64,000 nucleotides of DNA from RGIG3002 sp045546775 (GCA_045546775.1 JAZQDM010000088.1:9807-73806), one strand, 5' to 3'; counted from the stretch's first letter, positions 16,846-27,047 are shown. Program-made: numbers and translations. The notes: a model not told the origin generated them from the sequence alone.

Positions 16846-18285
16846 ATGCTGAATTTAAATTTGGACTCCATTGATATAAACGGACAAATTCCCGAAGATG
16901 AAACACAAAGACAATACTATTTTATGGCAAAAGCGCGCAAACACGTTGCGAGTTTGCAACAGCAGCTGGGACGTGTGCCAACTTGTGCCGTCACCACATT
17001 TGGGTGTCAGATGAATGCAAAAGACTCTGAAAAATTAGTCGGTATTTTAGAAAAAATCGGATACAAGTTGATTGAATCGGAAGATGCAGATTTTGTTATC
17101 TATAATACTTGTACAGTTCGTGATAATGCAAACCAACGCGTTTACGGTCGTTTGGGTGTGTTAAACGGCAACAAACGAAAAAATCCAAACATGAAAATTG
17201 CCCTTTGCGGTTGTATGATGCAGGAACCGGAAGTCATCGAAAAAATCAAAGCAAGCTATCGTTTTGTAGATTTGATTTTTGGAACCCACAACATTTTTAA
17301 GTTTGCTGAGCTCGTATGTGCTACTTTTGAGCAGGAGGGCATGGTCATTGATATTTGGAAGGATACAGACAAAATTGTGGAAGATTTGCCCGCAGAACGT
17401 AAATTTCCTTTCAAATCCGGCGTCAACATTATGTTTGGCTGTAACAATTTTTGCAGCTATTGTATCGTGCCGTATGTGCGCGGAAGAGAGCGCAGCCGCA
17501 ATCCAAAAGACATTATCCGCGAGATTGAGGCATTGGTTGCAGACGGCGTTGTGGAAGTTATGTTGCTTGGACAAAATGTCAATTCTTACGGTAAAACATT
17601 GGATGAGCCGATGTCCTTTGCGGAACTTTTAAAAGAAGTCGAAAAAATTGAAGGTTTAAAACGAATCCGTTTTATGACATCGCACCCAAAAGATTTATCC
17701 GACGAACTGATTGATGTGATGAAACATTCCAAAAAAATATGCCGCCATTTACATTTGCCGTTACAGGCAGGTTCCACCCGCATTTTGACGGCCATGAACC
17801 GCCGTTATACAAAAGAACAGTACTTGGAATTGGCTGAGAAAATCCGGCGTGAAATACCGGATATTTCCCTGACTACGGACATTATTGTGGGATTCCCCGG
17901 CGAAACATTGGCAGATGTGGAAGAGACCATCGAAGTAGTAAAAAAAGTGCAATACGACAACGCTTTCACGTTCATATACTCTAAGCGTACCGGAACGCCG
18001 GCAGCTGCTATGGAACAGGTACCGGAAGAAATCGTAAAAGAGGGCTTTGATAAACTGCTTTCGGTTGTGCAAGAGACTGCAAGAAACCGCGCAGCCCGTT
18101 TGGAAGGCCAGACGTTAGAAGCTTTGGTGGAAGAACGCAATGAGCAGGATGATACGCTCATGACAGGTCGCCTTTCCAACAATATTCTCGTCCACTTCAA
18201 AGGGGACGAAAGTATGCTTGGCCAACTTGTGAATGTCCATTTGGATGAATGCCACGGCTTTTATTACACAGGTACCATTGTGTAA
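16846..18285 (+). CDS. miaB: tRNA-2-methylthio-N6-dimethylallyladenosine synthase MiaB
   Basis: Radical-SAM methylthiotransferase that adds a methylthio group to i6A37 of tRNAs reading codons starting with U. The N-terminal UPF0004 domain has the three auxiliary-cluster cysteines (FGCQMN, NTCTVR, CGCM), and the SAM domain has GCNNFCSYCIVPYVRGRERSR (about 197-217) with the CxxxCxxC cluster. A C-terminal TRAM domain ends the 479-residue protein. The ATG at 16846 has GGAGAAAAGG upstream. miaA, which makes its substrate, is encoded a few genes downstream after mutS and mutL. Confidence 0.97.
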   Translation: MLNLNLDSIDINGQIPEDETQRQYYFMAKARKHVASLQQQLGRVPTCAVTTFGCQMNAKDSEKLVGILEKIGYKLIESEDADFVIYNTCTVRDNANQRVYGRLGVLNGNKRKNPNMKIALCGCMMQEPEVIEKIKASYRFVDLIFGTHNIFKFAELVCATFEQEGMVIDIWKDTDKIVEDLPAERKFPFKSGVNIMFGCNNFCSYCIVPYVRGRERSRNPKDIIREIEALVADGVVEVMLLGQNVNSYGKTLDEPMSFAELLKEVEKIEGLKRIRFMTSHPKDLSDELIDVMKHSKKICRHLHLPLQAGSTRILTAMNRRYTKEQYLELAEKIRREIPDISLTTDIIVGFPGETLADVEETIEVVKKVQYDNAFTFIYSKRTGTPAAAMEQVPEEIVKEGFDKLLSVVQETARNRAARLEGQTLEALVEERNEQDDTLMTGRLSNNILVHFKGDESMLGQLVNVHLDECHGFYYTGTIV

Positions 18286-18322
18286 TGGTATAAAAATAAC
18301 GAATTTGTCCAAAACATAAAAC

Positions 18323-18351
18323 TTGAAAAACAAAAAAAATCACTATAAAAT
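18323..18351 (+). promoter_or_regulatory. Candidate sigma-A promoter for the SulP transporter gene
   Basis: TTGAAA at 18323-18328 and TAAAAT at 18346-18351 with a 17-base spacer, 33 bases before the SulP start. The surrounding 99-base gap is very A-rich, which fits an UP-like context. It would also serve mutS and mutL. Confidence 0.5.
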
Positions 18352-18384
18352 ATAAAAGTTAAAAAATACATATGAGGAGCAGTT

Positions 18385-20049
18385 ATGGAAAAGCTTAAAC
18401 CAAAGTTGTTTTCGGTCATGAAAACATATTCTACACAACAATTTTTTAAAGATGTCATCGCAGGTATTATCGTTGCGATTATTGCATTGCCTCTTTCTAT
18501 CGCCTTAGCACTTGCATCAGGCGTCACACCGGAAATGGGTATTTACACTGCAATTACAGCTGGATTTGTTATCTCTTTCCTGGGCGGAAGCCGTGTACAG
18601 ATTGCTGGCCCTACGGCAGCATTTGCAACGATTGTTGCTGGCATTGTTGCCAAAAACGGCCTGGAAGGTCTTGTTGTTGCAACGATTATTGCCGGTGTTA
18701 TTTTGATTGGTATGGGTCTGTTGCGTCTCGGTAACTTGATCAAATACATTCCTTGTACGATTACAACCGGTTTTACATCCGGTATTGCCGTGACAATTGT
18801 AATCGGTCAGTTAAAAGATTTCCTTGGTCTTACCATCAAGTCGGAAGAACCGATGATTGAAACAATGGAGAAATTAAAAGGTGTTGCCGACTTTATCGGA
18901 ACTTTCAATATCGAAGCCGTTTTAGTCGGTGTGGTATGCCTTGCTATTTTAATTGTTTGGCCATATATTTCCAAAAAAATCCCGCCTTCATTGATCGCGG
19001 TTTTGGTTGGTATTGCTATGGTAAAATTCGGAGATATGCATGTAAATACAATTGGTGATTTGTATGAAATTTCCAACGATTTGCCGGCGTTTACCATGCC
19101 ACAGTTTTCTTTTGATTTAGTAAAAAATGTATTCCCGGACGCGATTACAATTGCGGTTTTGGCAGCCATTGAATCTTTGTTATCCTGTGTCGTTGCTGAC
19201 AGTATGGTAAACAGCAGACACCGTTCCAACATGGAATTGATTGCACAAGGTGCGGGTAACATTACTTCTGCATTTTTTGGCGGCATTCCGGCAACAGGTG
19301 CTATTGCAAGAACGGCAGCCAACGTGAAAAACGGCGGTAGAACACCAATCGCAGGTATGGTACATTCCATTACTTTACTTTTAATACTCGTAATTTTGAT
19401 GCCATATGCGGCTTTGATTCCGATGCCGACGATTGCAGCTATTTTGTTTATGGTTGCTTACAATATGTGTGAATGGCGCAAATTTGTACATTTGTGCAAA
19501 ACAGCACCGAAGAGCGATATTGCAGTATTGGTAACAACTTTTGTTTTGACTGTTGTATTTGATCTTGTTATCGCGATTGAAGTAGGTATTTTGATGGCAG
19601 CGATCCTCTTTATGAAGAGAATGAGCGATGTGACCGAAGTTGAGGGATGGAAGTACATCGACGATGAGGATGATCCGGACAGTCTTACTTTGAAAAAAGT
19701 GCCTCCGCACACACTTGTTTACGAGCTGAGTGGACCGTTATTCTTTGCTGCAGCAAACAAAATTCTTAATATTACATTGAACGAAAATGACAAATGTCTT
19801 ATTTTGAGAATGCGCGGCGTGAATGCGATTGATGCAACTGCAATGCATTCCTTAGAAGAGTTGCGCAAACAATGCGAAAAGAAAAACATACAGATTATCA
19901 TATCCCATGTAAACGAACAGCCTCGTCAGGTCATGCACAAATCCGGATTTGATGCAGAAATTGGTTTTGACAACTTCTGTAGCTGCATTGACGATGCGTT
20001 AAAACGCGCCGAAGAACTTCAGGCAAACTTAGAGACACAGGAGAAATAA
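18385..20049 (+). CDS. SulP-family anion transporter with STAS domain
   Basis: SLC26/SulP secondary transporter in the cytoplasmic membrane; bacterial members carry sulfate, bicarbonate or C4-dicarboxylates. The 554-residue protein has the N-terminal FFKDVIAGIIVAIIALPLSIALALASGV signature region, 12-14 membrane helices including AGPTAAFATIVAG and GGIPATGAIARTAANVKNGGRTPIAG, and a C-terminal cytosolic STAS domain from about residue 440. It is inserted between miaB and mutS, genes usually adjacent in relatives, and the stop is one base from the mutS start. Substrate cannot be inferred. Confidence 0.92.
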   Translation: MEKLKPKLFSVMKTYSTQQFFKDVIAGIIVAIIALPLSIALALASGVTPEMGIYTAITAGFVISFLGGSRVQIAGPTAAFATIVAGIVAKNGLEGLVVATIIAGVILIGMGLLRLGNLIKYIPCTITTGFTSGIAVTIVIGQLKDFLGLTIKSEEPMIETMEKLKGVADFIGTFNIEAVLVGVVCLAILIVWPYISKKIPPSLIAVLVGIAMVKFGDMHVNTIGDLYEISNDLPAFTMPQFSFDLVKNVFPDAITIAVLAAIESLLSCVVADSMVNSRHRSNMELIAQGAGNITSAFFGGIPATGAIARTAANVKNGGRTPIAGMVHSITLLLILVILMPYAALIPMPTIAAILFMVAYNMCEWRKFVHLCKTAPKSDIAVLVTTFVLTVVFDLVIAIEVGILMAAILFMKRMSDVTEVEGWKYIDDEDDPDSLTLKKVPPHTLVYELSGPLFFAAANKILNITLNENDKCLILRMRGVNAIDATAMHSLEELRKQCEKKNIQIIISHVNEQPRQVMHKSGFDAEIGFDNFCSCIDDALKRAEELQANLETQEK

Positions 20050-20050
20050 C

Positions 20051-22702
20051 GTGGCAGAATTAACACCGATGATGCAACAGTATCTGGAAACAAAAAAAGA
20101 ATATTCCGATTGCATTTTGTTTTATCGTCTGGGCGATTTTTATGAAATGTTTTTTGAAGATGCCCTTACCGCATCCAAAGAGCTGGAAATCACCTTGACC
20201 GGGAAAAACTGTGGCTTAGAGGAGCGCGCCCCTATGTGTGGCGTTCCTTATCATGCGGTGGATGGGTATTTAAACAAACTGGTGCAGAAGGGGTATAAAG
20301 TCGCCATCTGCGAACAGGTAGAAGATCCGAAAACAGCCAAAGGCATTGTAAAAAGAGAAGTAGTAAGAATTGTGACGCCCGGTACCAACTTAAACATTCA
20401 GGCACTGGAAGAGACTAAAAACAACTACCTTATGGCAATTGCCTATTTCCCGGATGCAATCGGCATTTCCGTGGCAGATGTTACGACCGGTGACTATTAT
20501 TTGACAGAAGTGGAAGACGACCGGAAGCTTCTTGATGAAATCAACAAATATGCACCTTCCGAAATCGTCAGCAACGATGCACTTTTTATGAGTACGGTTG
20601 ACATCGAAGATTTAAAAGGTCGTCTTCATATATCCGTGCATTCTTTGGAACCGCACTGTTTTGATGATGAAAACTGCAAAAAAGTGTTATTAAAACATTT
20701 TAAAACAACATCCCTTGCCGGGCTTGGCATTGCCGATTTCCCCATTGGTATTGTGGCTGCCGGTGCTTTGCTTCAGTATTTGTACGAGACACAAAAAACG
20801 GCATTAAGCCATTTTACGCATCTGTATCCGTATTTAACAAGCAAATTCATGTTGTTAGACAGCTCTACACGCAGAAATTTAGAGCTCACAGAGACGCTTC
20901 GCGAAAAACAAAAGCGAGGCTCTTTGTTGTGGGTTTTGGACAAAACAAAAACGGCGATGGGTGCCCGTACACTGCGCAGTTATTTGGAACAGCCTTTGAT
21001 TGACAAAGAGGAGATGGAACACCGTCTGGATGCCATCGAAGAGCTTTGCAAAGACACCGTATCCAGGGATGAATTGCGGGAATACCTAAATCCTATTTAT
21101 GATTTGGAACGACTGCTTGGAAAAGTCAGCTACAAATCTGCAAATCCGCGCGATTTGATTGCATTCCGAAATTCCCTTGAAATGCTTCCTCACATCAAAT
21201 CGGTTTTAAAAGGTTTCTCCAAAAAATTACTTACGGATATTAATTCTGAAATTGATGGTCTGGAAGATATTTACCATTTGATTGACGCAGCTATCGTGGA
21301 AGATCCGCCCATTGCCATTAAGGATGGCGGCATTATCAAAGATGGTTTTGATGATAACATTGATACGTTGCGCAACGCCAAAACAGAAGGAAAAAACTGG
21401 CTTGCCCAGCTGGAAGAAGAGGACAGAGAACGCACGGGAATCAAAAACCTGCGTATCAAATATAACAAAGTGTTTGGCTATTATTTCGAAGTCACCAATT
21501 CTTACAAAGACTTGGTACCGGAAGATTATATACGCAAACAGACATTGGCCAATGCGGAGCGTTACACAACACCACGGCTAAAGGAATTGGAAGATACGAT
21601 TTTGAATGCAGAAGATAAGCTGTATACGTTGGAATACGATATGTTCTGCAAAATAAGAGATTCCATCGCCATGGAAATAGAACGAATCCAAAAAACCGCA
21701 AAAGCCATTGCAAGACTGGATGTATTCGCGTCCCTTTCTCTTGTTTCCGAGAGAAACGGCTATGTACGTCCTACTTTAAACGAAAAAGGAATTATTGATA
21801 TAAAAGAAGGCCGTCACCCGGTTGTAGAACAAATGCTTTCGGGGGATATGTTCATTCATAACGATACGTTTTTGGATAACCAGTCTCATTGTATATCCAT
21901 TATTACCGGTCCGAATATGGCCGGAAAATCCACTTATATGCGTCAAGCTGCACTGATTGTGCTGATGGCACAAATCGGTTGTTTTGTTCCTGCAAAAACT
22001 GCCAACATTGGCATTGTAGACCGCATTTTTACCCGTGTGGGTGCTTCCGATGATTTGGCAAGCGGACAGAGTACTTTTATGGTGGAAATGAACGAAGTGG
22101 CTAATATTTTAAGAAATGCAACATCAAACAGCCTTCTTATTTTAGACGAAATCGGTCGTGGTACCTCCACCTTTGACGGACTCAGTATTGCTTGGGCAGT
22201 CATTGAACATATCAGCAACCGCAAAATACTCGGTGCAAAGACGCTGTTTGCAACCCATTATCATGAATTGACCGAGTTGGAAGGCAAAATGAGTAACGTA
22301 AACAATTATTGCATTGCAGTAAAAGAAAAGGGCGATGACATTGTTTTCCTTCGAAAAATAGTAAAAGGCGGCGCCGATAAAAGCTACGGTATACAAGTTG
22401 CAAAATTAGCCGGCGTTCCTGATATGGTCATTGACCGCGCAAAAGAAATTGTCAAGGAATTGAGCGACAACGACATTACCGAAAAAGTACAAAGTATTCT
22501 TGTTGATATAAAAGGCAATGACACAAAAAAATCCGTGCCCAAATACGACGAAGTTGATTTGGCGCAAATGTCTTTGTTTGACACCGTTACGGACGAAGAT
22601 GTTTTGACCGAACTGAAGGAAATTGATGTGTCCAACTTGACACCTTTGGATGCTTTGAACACGTTATACCGTTTGCAAAACAAGTTAAACAATCGTTGGT
22701 AA
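20051..22702 (+). CDS. mutS: DNA mismatch repair protein MutS
   Basis: Mismatch-recognition ATPase, 883 residues, acting as a dimer with MutL. The N-terminal mismatch-reading loop GDFYEMF (F-x-E motif, about residues 28-34) is intact; the C-terminal ATPase has Walker A TGPNMAGKST (about 622-631) and Walker B LLILDEIGRGTST. All five MutS domains are covered. The start is GTG at 20051 with CAGGAG inside the end of the sulP gene, so translation is probably coupled. mutL follows directly. Confidence 0.98.
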   Translation: MAELTPMMQQYLETKKEYSDCILFYRLGDFYEMFFEDALTASKELEITLTGKNCGLEERAPMCGVPYHAVDGYLNKLVQKGYKVAICEQVEDPKTAKGIVKREVVRIVTPGTNLNIQALEETKNNYLMAIAYFPDAIGISVADVTTGDYYLTEVEDDRKLLDEINKYAPSEIVSNDALFMSTVDIEDLKGRLHISVHSLEPHCFDDENCKKVLLKHFKTTSLAGLGIADFPIGIVAAGALLQYLYETQKTALSHFTHLYPYLTSKFMLLDSSTRRNLELTETLREKQKRGSLLWVLDKTKTAMGARTLRSYLEQPLIDKEEMEHRLDAIEELCKDTVSRDELREYLNPIYDLERLLGKVSYKSANPRDLIAFRNSLEMLPHIKSVLKGFSKKLLTDINSEIDGLEDIYHLIDAAIVEDPPIAIKDGGIIKDGFDDNIDTLRNAKTEGKNWLAQLEEEDRERTGIKNLRIKYNKVFGYYFEVTNSYKDLVPEDYIRKQTLANAERYTTPRLKELEDTILNAEDKLYTLEYDMFCKIRDSIAMEIERIQKTAKAIARLDVFASLSLVSERNGYVRPTLNEKGIIDIKEGRHPVVEQMLSGDMFIHNDTFLDNQSHCISIITGPNMAGKSTYMRQAALIVLMAQIGCFVPAKTANIGIVDRIFTRVGASDDLASGQSTFMVEMNEVANILRNATSNSLLILDEIGRGTSTFDGLSIAWAVIEHISNRKILGAKTLFATHYHELTELEGKMSNVNNYCIAVKEKGDDIVFLRKIVKGGADKSYGIQVAKLAGVPDMVIDRAKEIVKELSDNDITEKVQSILVDIKGNDTKKSVPKYDEVDLAQMSLFDTVTDEDVLTELKEIDVSNLTPLDALNTLYRLQNKLNNRW

Positions 22703-22743
22703 CAAAACATTTGCCACATGACGGAAAGGGGATTGTGTTATTT

Positions 22744-24672
22744 ATGAACGAAATTCATCTTTTAGACCATGATACAATAGATAAAATTGCAGCCGGAGAG
22801 GTTGTGGAAAGACCGTCAAGTGTTGTAAAGGAACTTGTCGAAAATGCCATTGACGCAGGCTCAGACGCAATTACCGTTGAAATAAAAGAGGGGGGAACCT
22901 CTTTTATCCGCGTCACAGATAACGGTTGCGGCATCGATAAATCCCAAATTGAAAAGGCGTTTATACGCCATGCCACAAGTAAAATCCGCACTGTTTCTGA
23001 CCTTGACAGCGTCTTAAGCTTAGGTTTCCGAGGCGAAGCGCTTTCCAGTATTGCTGCTGTAGCAGCGGTGGAAATGATTACAAAAACCAAACAGGCCCTC
23101 ATGGGCGTACGTTGCATTGTGGAAGGTGCAGTCTTAAAAGAAATGGATGAAGTCGGTGCGCCCGATGGTACAACCATTGTTGTGAGAAATCTTTTTTATA
23201 ATACACCGGTGCGAAAAAAATTTTTGAAACAACCGATGACCGAGGGCGGTTATGTATCTGATTTGATGGAACATATGGCACTTTCTAAGCCGTATGTTTC
23301 TTTTAAATATATCGTAAATGGGCAAATTAAATTTCACACAACCGGAAGCGGTGATTTGAAAGAAATCATTTACCGCATTTTTGGCAGAGACATTGCCGGT
23401 GAGTTGCTTCCGATAGAAGAAGAATATGATGATTTGAAAATTTCCGGTTTTTTGGGCAAACCGACCATAAACCGTTCCAATCGTAATTTTGAAAACTATT
23501 TTGTAAACGGACGCTTTATCAAAAGCAGTCTGCTTGCAAAAGCCATTGAAGAAGGATATAAAGGTTATTTGATGCAACACAAATATCCGTTTTGTGTGTT
23601 GCATTTTGACATACAGACAGGCAGTGTCGATGTAAACGTGCATCCGACTAAAATGGACGTTCGTTTTACGAACGGTGAACTGCTTTTTACTAAAATTTCT
23701 AAAGCAATAACAAAAACACTGTCTGCCCGCGAAATGATTCCGGAAGTTGTGTTGGAAGACCGGATTGTACAAAAAGAGGACAGCATCAAAGAATCGGTTC
23801 CGGAACCTTTTGAAACAAACCGCATTCACCAATCAAGTCCTATTGCCGGTAATTTTGTGCAGGAAGAAGTTGACTATCAGGTTGACAAACCAACCGTAAA
23901 AAGCGAATACGCCCAAAATCCGGTATGGAACCGGGTACTTTCTGAAACACCAACAGATGACGAAGATGATTTCTTTGTATCCAATATCCCAACACCGGAA
24001 CCGGCTGCAACGAAAACACAATTTAAAGAAAAAATAATAAGCAAACCATTACAAATGGAATTGTTTGAAGAAAAAATACTCACAAAAGAGGCAAGAAGTG
24101 AGTACTCCATTTTAGGTCAAATCTTTGATACATACTGGTTGTTCCGCTATCAAGACAAATTGCTTATTATGGATCAGCATGCTGCCCATGAAAAAGTAAA
24201 ATACGAAACATTCCTAAAAGCTTTGCATGAAAAAAACATTACCTCGCAAATGCTAAATCCTCCTGTGGTCGTGAGTCTAAACGGACAGCAGGAAACGCTT
24301 TACAAACAGTATGAAGATGTATTTGCAACGCTTGGATTTGAAATCGAAGAATTCGGCGGGAATGAGTATGCCATTCGTGCAGTGCCTACCGATTTGTATG
24401 GATGTAGTGAAAAAGAGCTGTTCGAAAATGTGATGGATGAACTGACACAAGGACCAATCCGCGGCAATATTACTGTCATCGAAGAAAAGATTGCCTCCAT
24501 GTCCTGTAAAGCTGCCGTAAAAGGCAATATGAGTATGAGCACCGCAGAAGTAGAAGCGTTGCTTGATCAGCTTTTAAAACTGGACAACCCCTATCATTGT
24601 CCTCACGGACGACCAACGATGATATCCATGAGCAAATACGAACTGGAAAAGAAATTCAAACGTATCGTTTAA
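22744..24672 (+). CDS. mutL: DNA mismatch repair protein MutL (endonuclease type)
   Basis: GHKL ATPase that couples MutS to downstream repair. The N-terminus has IAAGEVVERPSSVVKELVENAIDAG and DNGCGI; the C-terminal domain contains the metal-binding endonuclease motif DQHAAHE....E and the zinc-site CPHGRP, as in MutL of organisms lacking MutH. A proline/acid-rich linker (about 335-455) joins the halves. The ATG at 22744 gives the normal N-terminus (MNEIHLLDHDTI, 642 residues). The ribosome-binding site AAAGGGG is rather distant from it, and a GTG at 22735 three codons earlier is possible. Confidence 0.97.
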   Translation: MNEIHLLDHDTIDKIAAGEVVERPSSVVKELVENAIDAGSDAITVEIKEGGTSFIRVTDNGCGIDKSQIEKAFIRHATSKIRTVSDLDSVLSLGFRGEALSSIAAVAAVEMITKTKQALMGVRCIVEGAVLKEMDEVGAPDGTTIVVRNLFYNTPVRKKFLKQPMTEGGYVSDLMEHMALSKPYVSFKYIVNGQIKFHTTGSGDLKEIIYRIFGRDIAGELLPIEEEYDDLKISGFLGKPTINRSNRNFENYFVNGRFIKSSLLAKAIEEGYKGYLMQHKYPFCVLHFDIQTGSVDVNVHPTKMDVRFTNGELLFTKISKAITKTLSAREMIPEVVLEDRIVQKEDSIKESVPEPFETNRIHQSSPIAGNFVQEEVDYQVDKPTVKSEYAQNPVWNRVLSETPTDDEDDFFVSNIPTPEPAATKTQFKEKIISKPLQMELFEEKILTKEARSEYSILGQIFDTYWLFRYQDKLLIMDQHAAHEKVKYETFLKALHEKNITSQMLNPPVVVSLNGQQETLYKQYEDVFATLGFEIEEFGGNEYAIRAVPTDLYGCSEKELFENVMDELTQGPIRGNITVIEEKIASMSCKAAVKGNMSMSTAEVEALLDQLLKLDNPYHCPHGRPTMISMSKYELEKKFKRIV

Positions 24673-24686
24673 CAAAGGAGAGGCAC

Positions 24687-25652
24687 ATGGCACAAAGAAC
24701 ACCCTTGCTCGTTTTAACAGGCCCTACTGCAGTAGGGAAAACAAACTTATCCATCCAACTTGCAAAACGGTTAAACGGAGAGATTATTTCTGCCGATTCT
24801 ATGCAGGTTTATAAACATATGGACATTGGTTCTGCCAAAATTACGACCGAAGAAATGCAGGGTGTACCGCATCATATGATCGATATTTTGGAGCCCTTTG
24901 ATGAATTTAATGTTGTTATTTTTAAACAGATGGTAAAAGAGTGCATTCAGAATATAGTTTCCAGAAACCATATTCCTATTTTGGCAGGCGGCACCGGATT
25001 TTACATTCAGGCCGTATTGTATGACATTGATTTTACCGAAAACGAGGAAAATAGCGCCATTCGCAAACGTCTGGAAGAAGAAGCCCTTCAATACGGAGCA
25101 CAATATTTGCATGATAAATTACAAAAAGTAGATCCCAAATCTGCTGAAATGATTCATGCTAACAACAAAAAGAGAGTCATCCGTGCATTAGAGTTTTTTG
25201 AGCTTACCGGACAAAAAATTTCCGAACACAACGAAGAGGAACGGGAAAAACAATCCGCTTATGCATCCGCATATTTTGTGTTGGACGATGAACGAGAGCA
25301 TTTGTATGAACGAATCAACTTGCGGGTAGACCAAATGATAGAAAACGGACTTGTCAAAGAAGTGGAGACATTAAAAGCAATGGGATGTGACCGCAGCCTT
25401 GTTTCTATGCAGGGCTTAGGCTACAAAGAAATATTAAGCTACCTGGACGGTGAAATCACATTAGAGGAAGCCGTTTATCTCATCAAACGGGACACAAGGC
25501 ATTTTGCCAAAAGACAGCTTACATGGTTTCGTCGGGAAAAAGATGTCATCTACGTAAACAAAGCGGATTTTTCCTACGATGAGAATGCCATTTTACAATA
25601 TATTCTGGACACATGGAAGGAGATACAACAACAGTGGAACATACAAGAATAG
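24687..25652 (+). CDS. miaA: tRNA dimethylallyltransferase MiaA
   Basis: Transfers a dimethylallyl group from DMAPP to N6 of A37 in tRNAs reading UNN codons, giving the substrate of MiaB. P-loop LTGPTAVGKTNLS near the N-terminus, DSMQVY substrate loop, GGTGFYI and the C-terminal KRDTRHFAKRQLTWFR helix are all present in 321 residues, the normal length. The ATG at 24687 follows AAAGGAGAGG; frames extending upstream would run into mutL. Overlaps the following gene. Confidence 0.97.
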   Translation: MAQRTPLLVLTGPTAVGKTNLSIQLAKRLNGEIISADSMQVYKHMDIGSAKITTEEMQGVPHHMIDILEPFDEFNVVIFKQMVKECIQNIVSRNHIPILAGGTGFYIQAVLYDIDFTENEENSAIRKRLEEEALQYGAQYLHDKLQKVDPKSAEMIHANNKKRVIRALEFFELTGQKISEHNEEEREKQSAYASAYFVLDDEREHLYERINLRVDQMIENGLVKEVETLKAMGCDRSLVSMQGLGYKEILSYLDGEITLEEAVYLIKRDTRHFAKRQLTWFRREKDVIYVNKADFSYDENAILQYILDTWKEIQQQWNIQE

Positions 25653-26929
25653 AAAACCAATACAAAGCGCTCGGTATTTCAGGTAACGTGTATGCTTTTT
25701 GCGAAGAAATAGCAGATTCTCTGAAAGAACGTTTTGAGGAGATAGACAAAACAGCTGAATATAACCAGTTAAAAGTATTACAGGCAATGCAGGAAAATCA
25801 AGTCAGTGAAGCATGCCTTCTTGGGACAACCGGCTATGGCTACAACGACATCGGACGGGATACGTTGGAAAAAGTATACGCCTCTGTTTTTCATACAGAA
25901 GATGCTTTGGTGCGTCCTCAGATCACATGCGGCACACACGCTTTGGCACTTGCACTTATGAGCAATTTACGTCCCGGAGATGAATTGTTGTCCCCGGTAG
26001 GAAAGCCTTATGACACTTTAGAAGAAGTCATCGGCATCCGCAATTCCAAAGGTTCTTTAAAAGAATACGGCATTTCGTACCGACAGGTTGATTTGCTAGA
26101 AGATGGTAGCTTCGACTACGAAAACATCAAAAAAGCAATTAACGAAAAGACAAAACTTGTTACCATACAACGTTCCAAAGGCTATCAGACAAGACCTACA
26201 TTATCCGTACAACGCATCGGTGAATTGATCCGCTTTGTGAAAGAAATCAAACCGGATGTCATCTGCATGGTCGACAACTGTTACGGGGAATTTGTGGAAC
26301 GCATAGAACCTACAGATGTGGGTGCGGATATGATTGTCGGTTCCTTAATCAAAAACCCGGGTGGCGGACTTGCGCCAATCGGTGGCTATATTGCAGGCAA
26401 AAAGGAATGTGTGGAAAACGCAGCATTCCGCCTTACTTCCCCGGGACTCGGCAAAGAAGTGGGTGCTTCTCTTGGCATTTTAAGTTCTTTTTACCAAGGA
26501 TTTTTCCTTGCACCGACCGTGACGGCAGGAGCCTTAAAAGGCGCCATTTTTGCAGCAAATATTTATGAAAAATTAGGCTACAAAGTAGTGCCAAATGCTA
26601 CCGAGTCAAGACACGACATCATTCAGGCGGTGGAATTCCAAAATCCGGATGCGGTCATTGCTTTTTGCAAAGGTATTCAAGCCGCAGCACCGGTGGATAG
26701 TTTCGTTTCTCCGGAACCTTGGGAAATGCCCGGATACGACAGCGACGTTATTATGGCGGCAGGAGCATTTGTTTCCGGTTCTTCCATCGAGCTTTCTGCA
26801 GACGGACCGATAAAACCGCCCTATGCGGTATATTTCCAGGGTGGGCTTACTTGGCAGCATGCAAAATTTGGTATTATGAAGACCGTACAGTCCCTTTATG
26901 AAAGTGGAATTTTGTCGGATAAATTCTAA
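25634..26929 (+). CDS. ynbB: PLP-dependent methionine gamma-lyase family (aluminium-resistance-like, YnbB) protein
   Basis: Fold-type I PLP enzyme of the family labelled aluminium resistance protein or methionine gamma-lyase-like, commonly next to miaA in Firmicutes. The 431-residue protein shows GTTGYGYNDIGRDTLE, the substrate/PLP region RPQITCGTHALALAL and the Schiff-base lysine context GSLIKNPGGGLAP (about 240-252). GAAGGAG at 25617-25623 lies ten bases before GTG 25634, so I prefer that start over the ATG at 25613, which would overlap its own ribosome-binding site. It overlaps miaA by 19 bases. Real substrate is unknown. Confidence 0.87.
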   Translation: MEHTRIENQYKALGISGNVYAFCEEIADSLKERFEEIDKTAEYNQLKVLQAMQENQVSEACLLGTTGYGYNDIGRDTLEKVYASVFHTEDALVRPQITCGTHALALALMSNLRPGDELLSPVGKPYDTLEEVIGIRNSKGSLKEYGISYRQVDLLEDGSFDYENIKKAINEKTKLVTIQRSKGYQTRPTLSVQRIGELIRFVKEIKPDVICMVDNCYGEFVERIEPTDVGADMIVGSLIKNPGGGLAPIGGYIAGKKECVENAAFRLTSPGLGKEVGASLGILSSFYQGFFLAPTVTAGALKGAIFAANIYEKLGYKVVPNATESRHDIIQAVEFQNPDAVIAFCKGIQAAAPVDSFVSPEPWEMPGYDSDVIMAAGAFVSGSSIELSADGPIKPPYAVYFQGGLTWQHAKFGIMKTVQSLYESGILSDKF

Positions 26930-26949
26930 CGAAACAGGTATACATTATT

Positions 26950-27017
26950 TGGCATTTATGGTAAACTATTCTGTGGTATGTGTTTTATGTTAGCGATTCA
27001 GTTTACATCCAATGCCA
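26950..27017 (+). other. Long imperfect inverted repeat upstream of the radC-mre-min operon
   Basis: TGGCATT (26950-26956) pairs with AATGCCA (27011-27017), and GTAAAC (26961-26966) with GTTTAC (27001-27006), separated by a four-by-four internal loop and closed by a 34-base apical region. It is not followed by a T run, so it is not an obvious terminator. It lies 30 bases before the first gene of the cell-shape operon and could be a structured leader or a protein-binding palindrome. Confidence 0.5.
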
Positions 27018-27047
27018 TTCCATTTTGAACAAAAACGGAGGAGTCAT

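Noticed and set aside
23134..23832. A 232-codon minus-strand frame opposite mutL
   Set aside because: Antisense to the conserved MutL ATPase region; composition is Phe/Tyr/His-rich as expected of shadows, with no ribosome-binding site.
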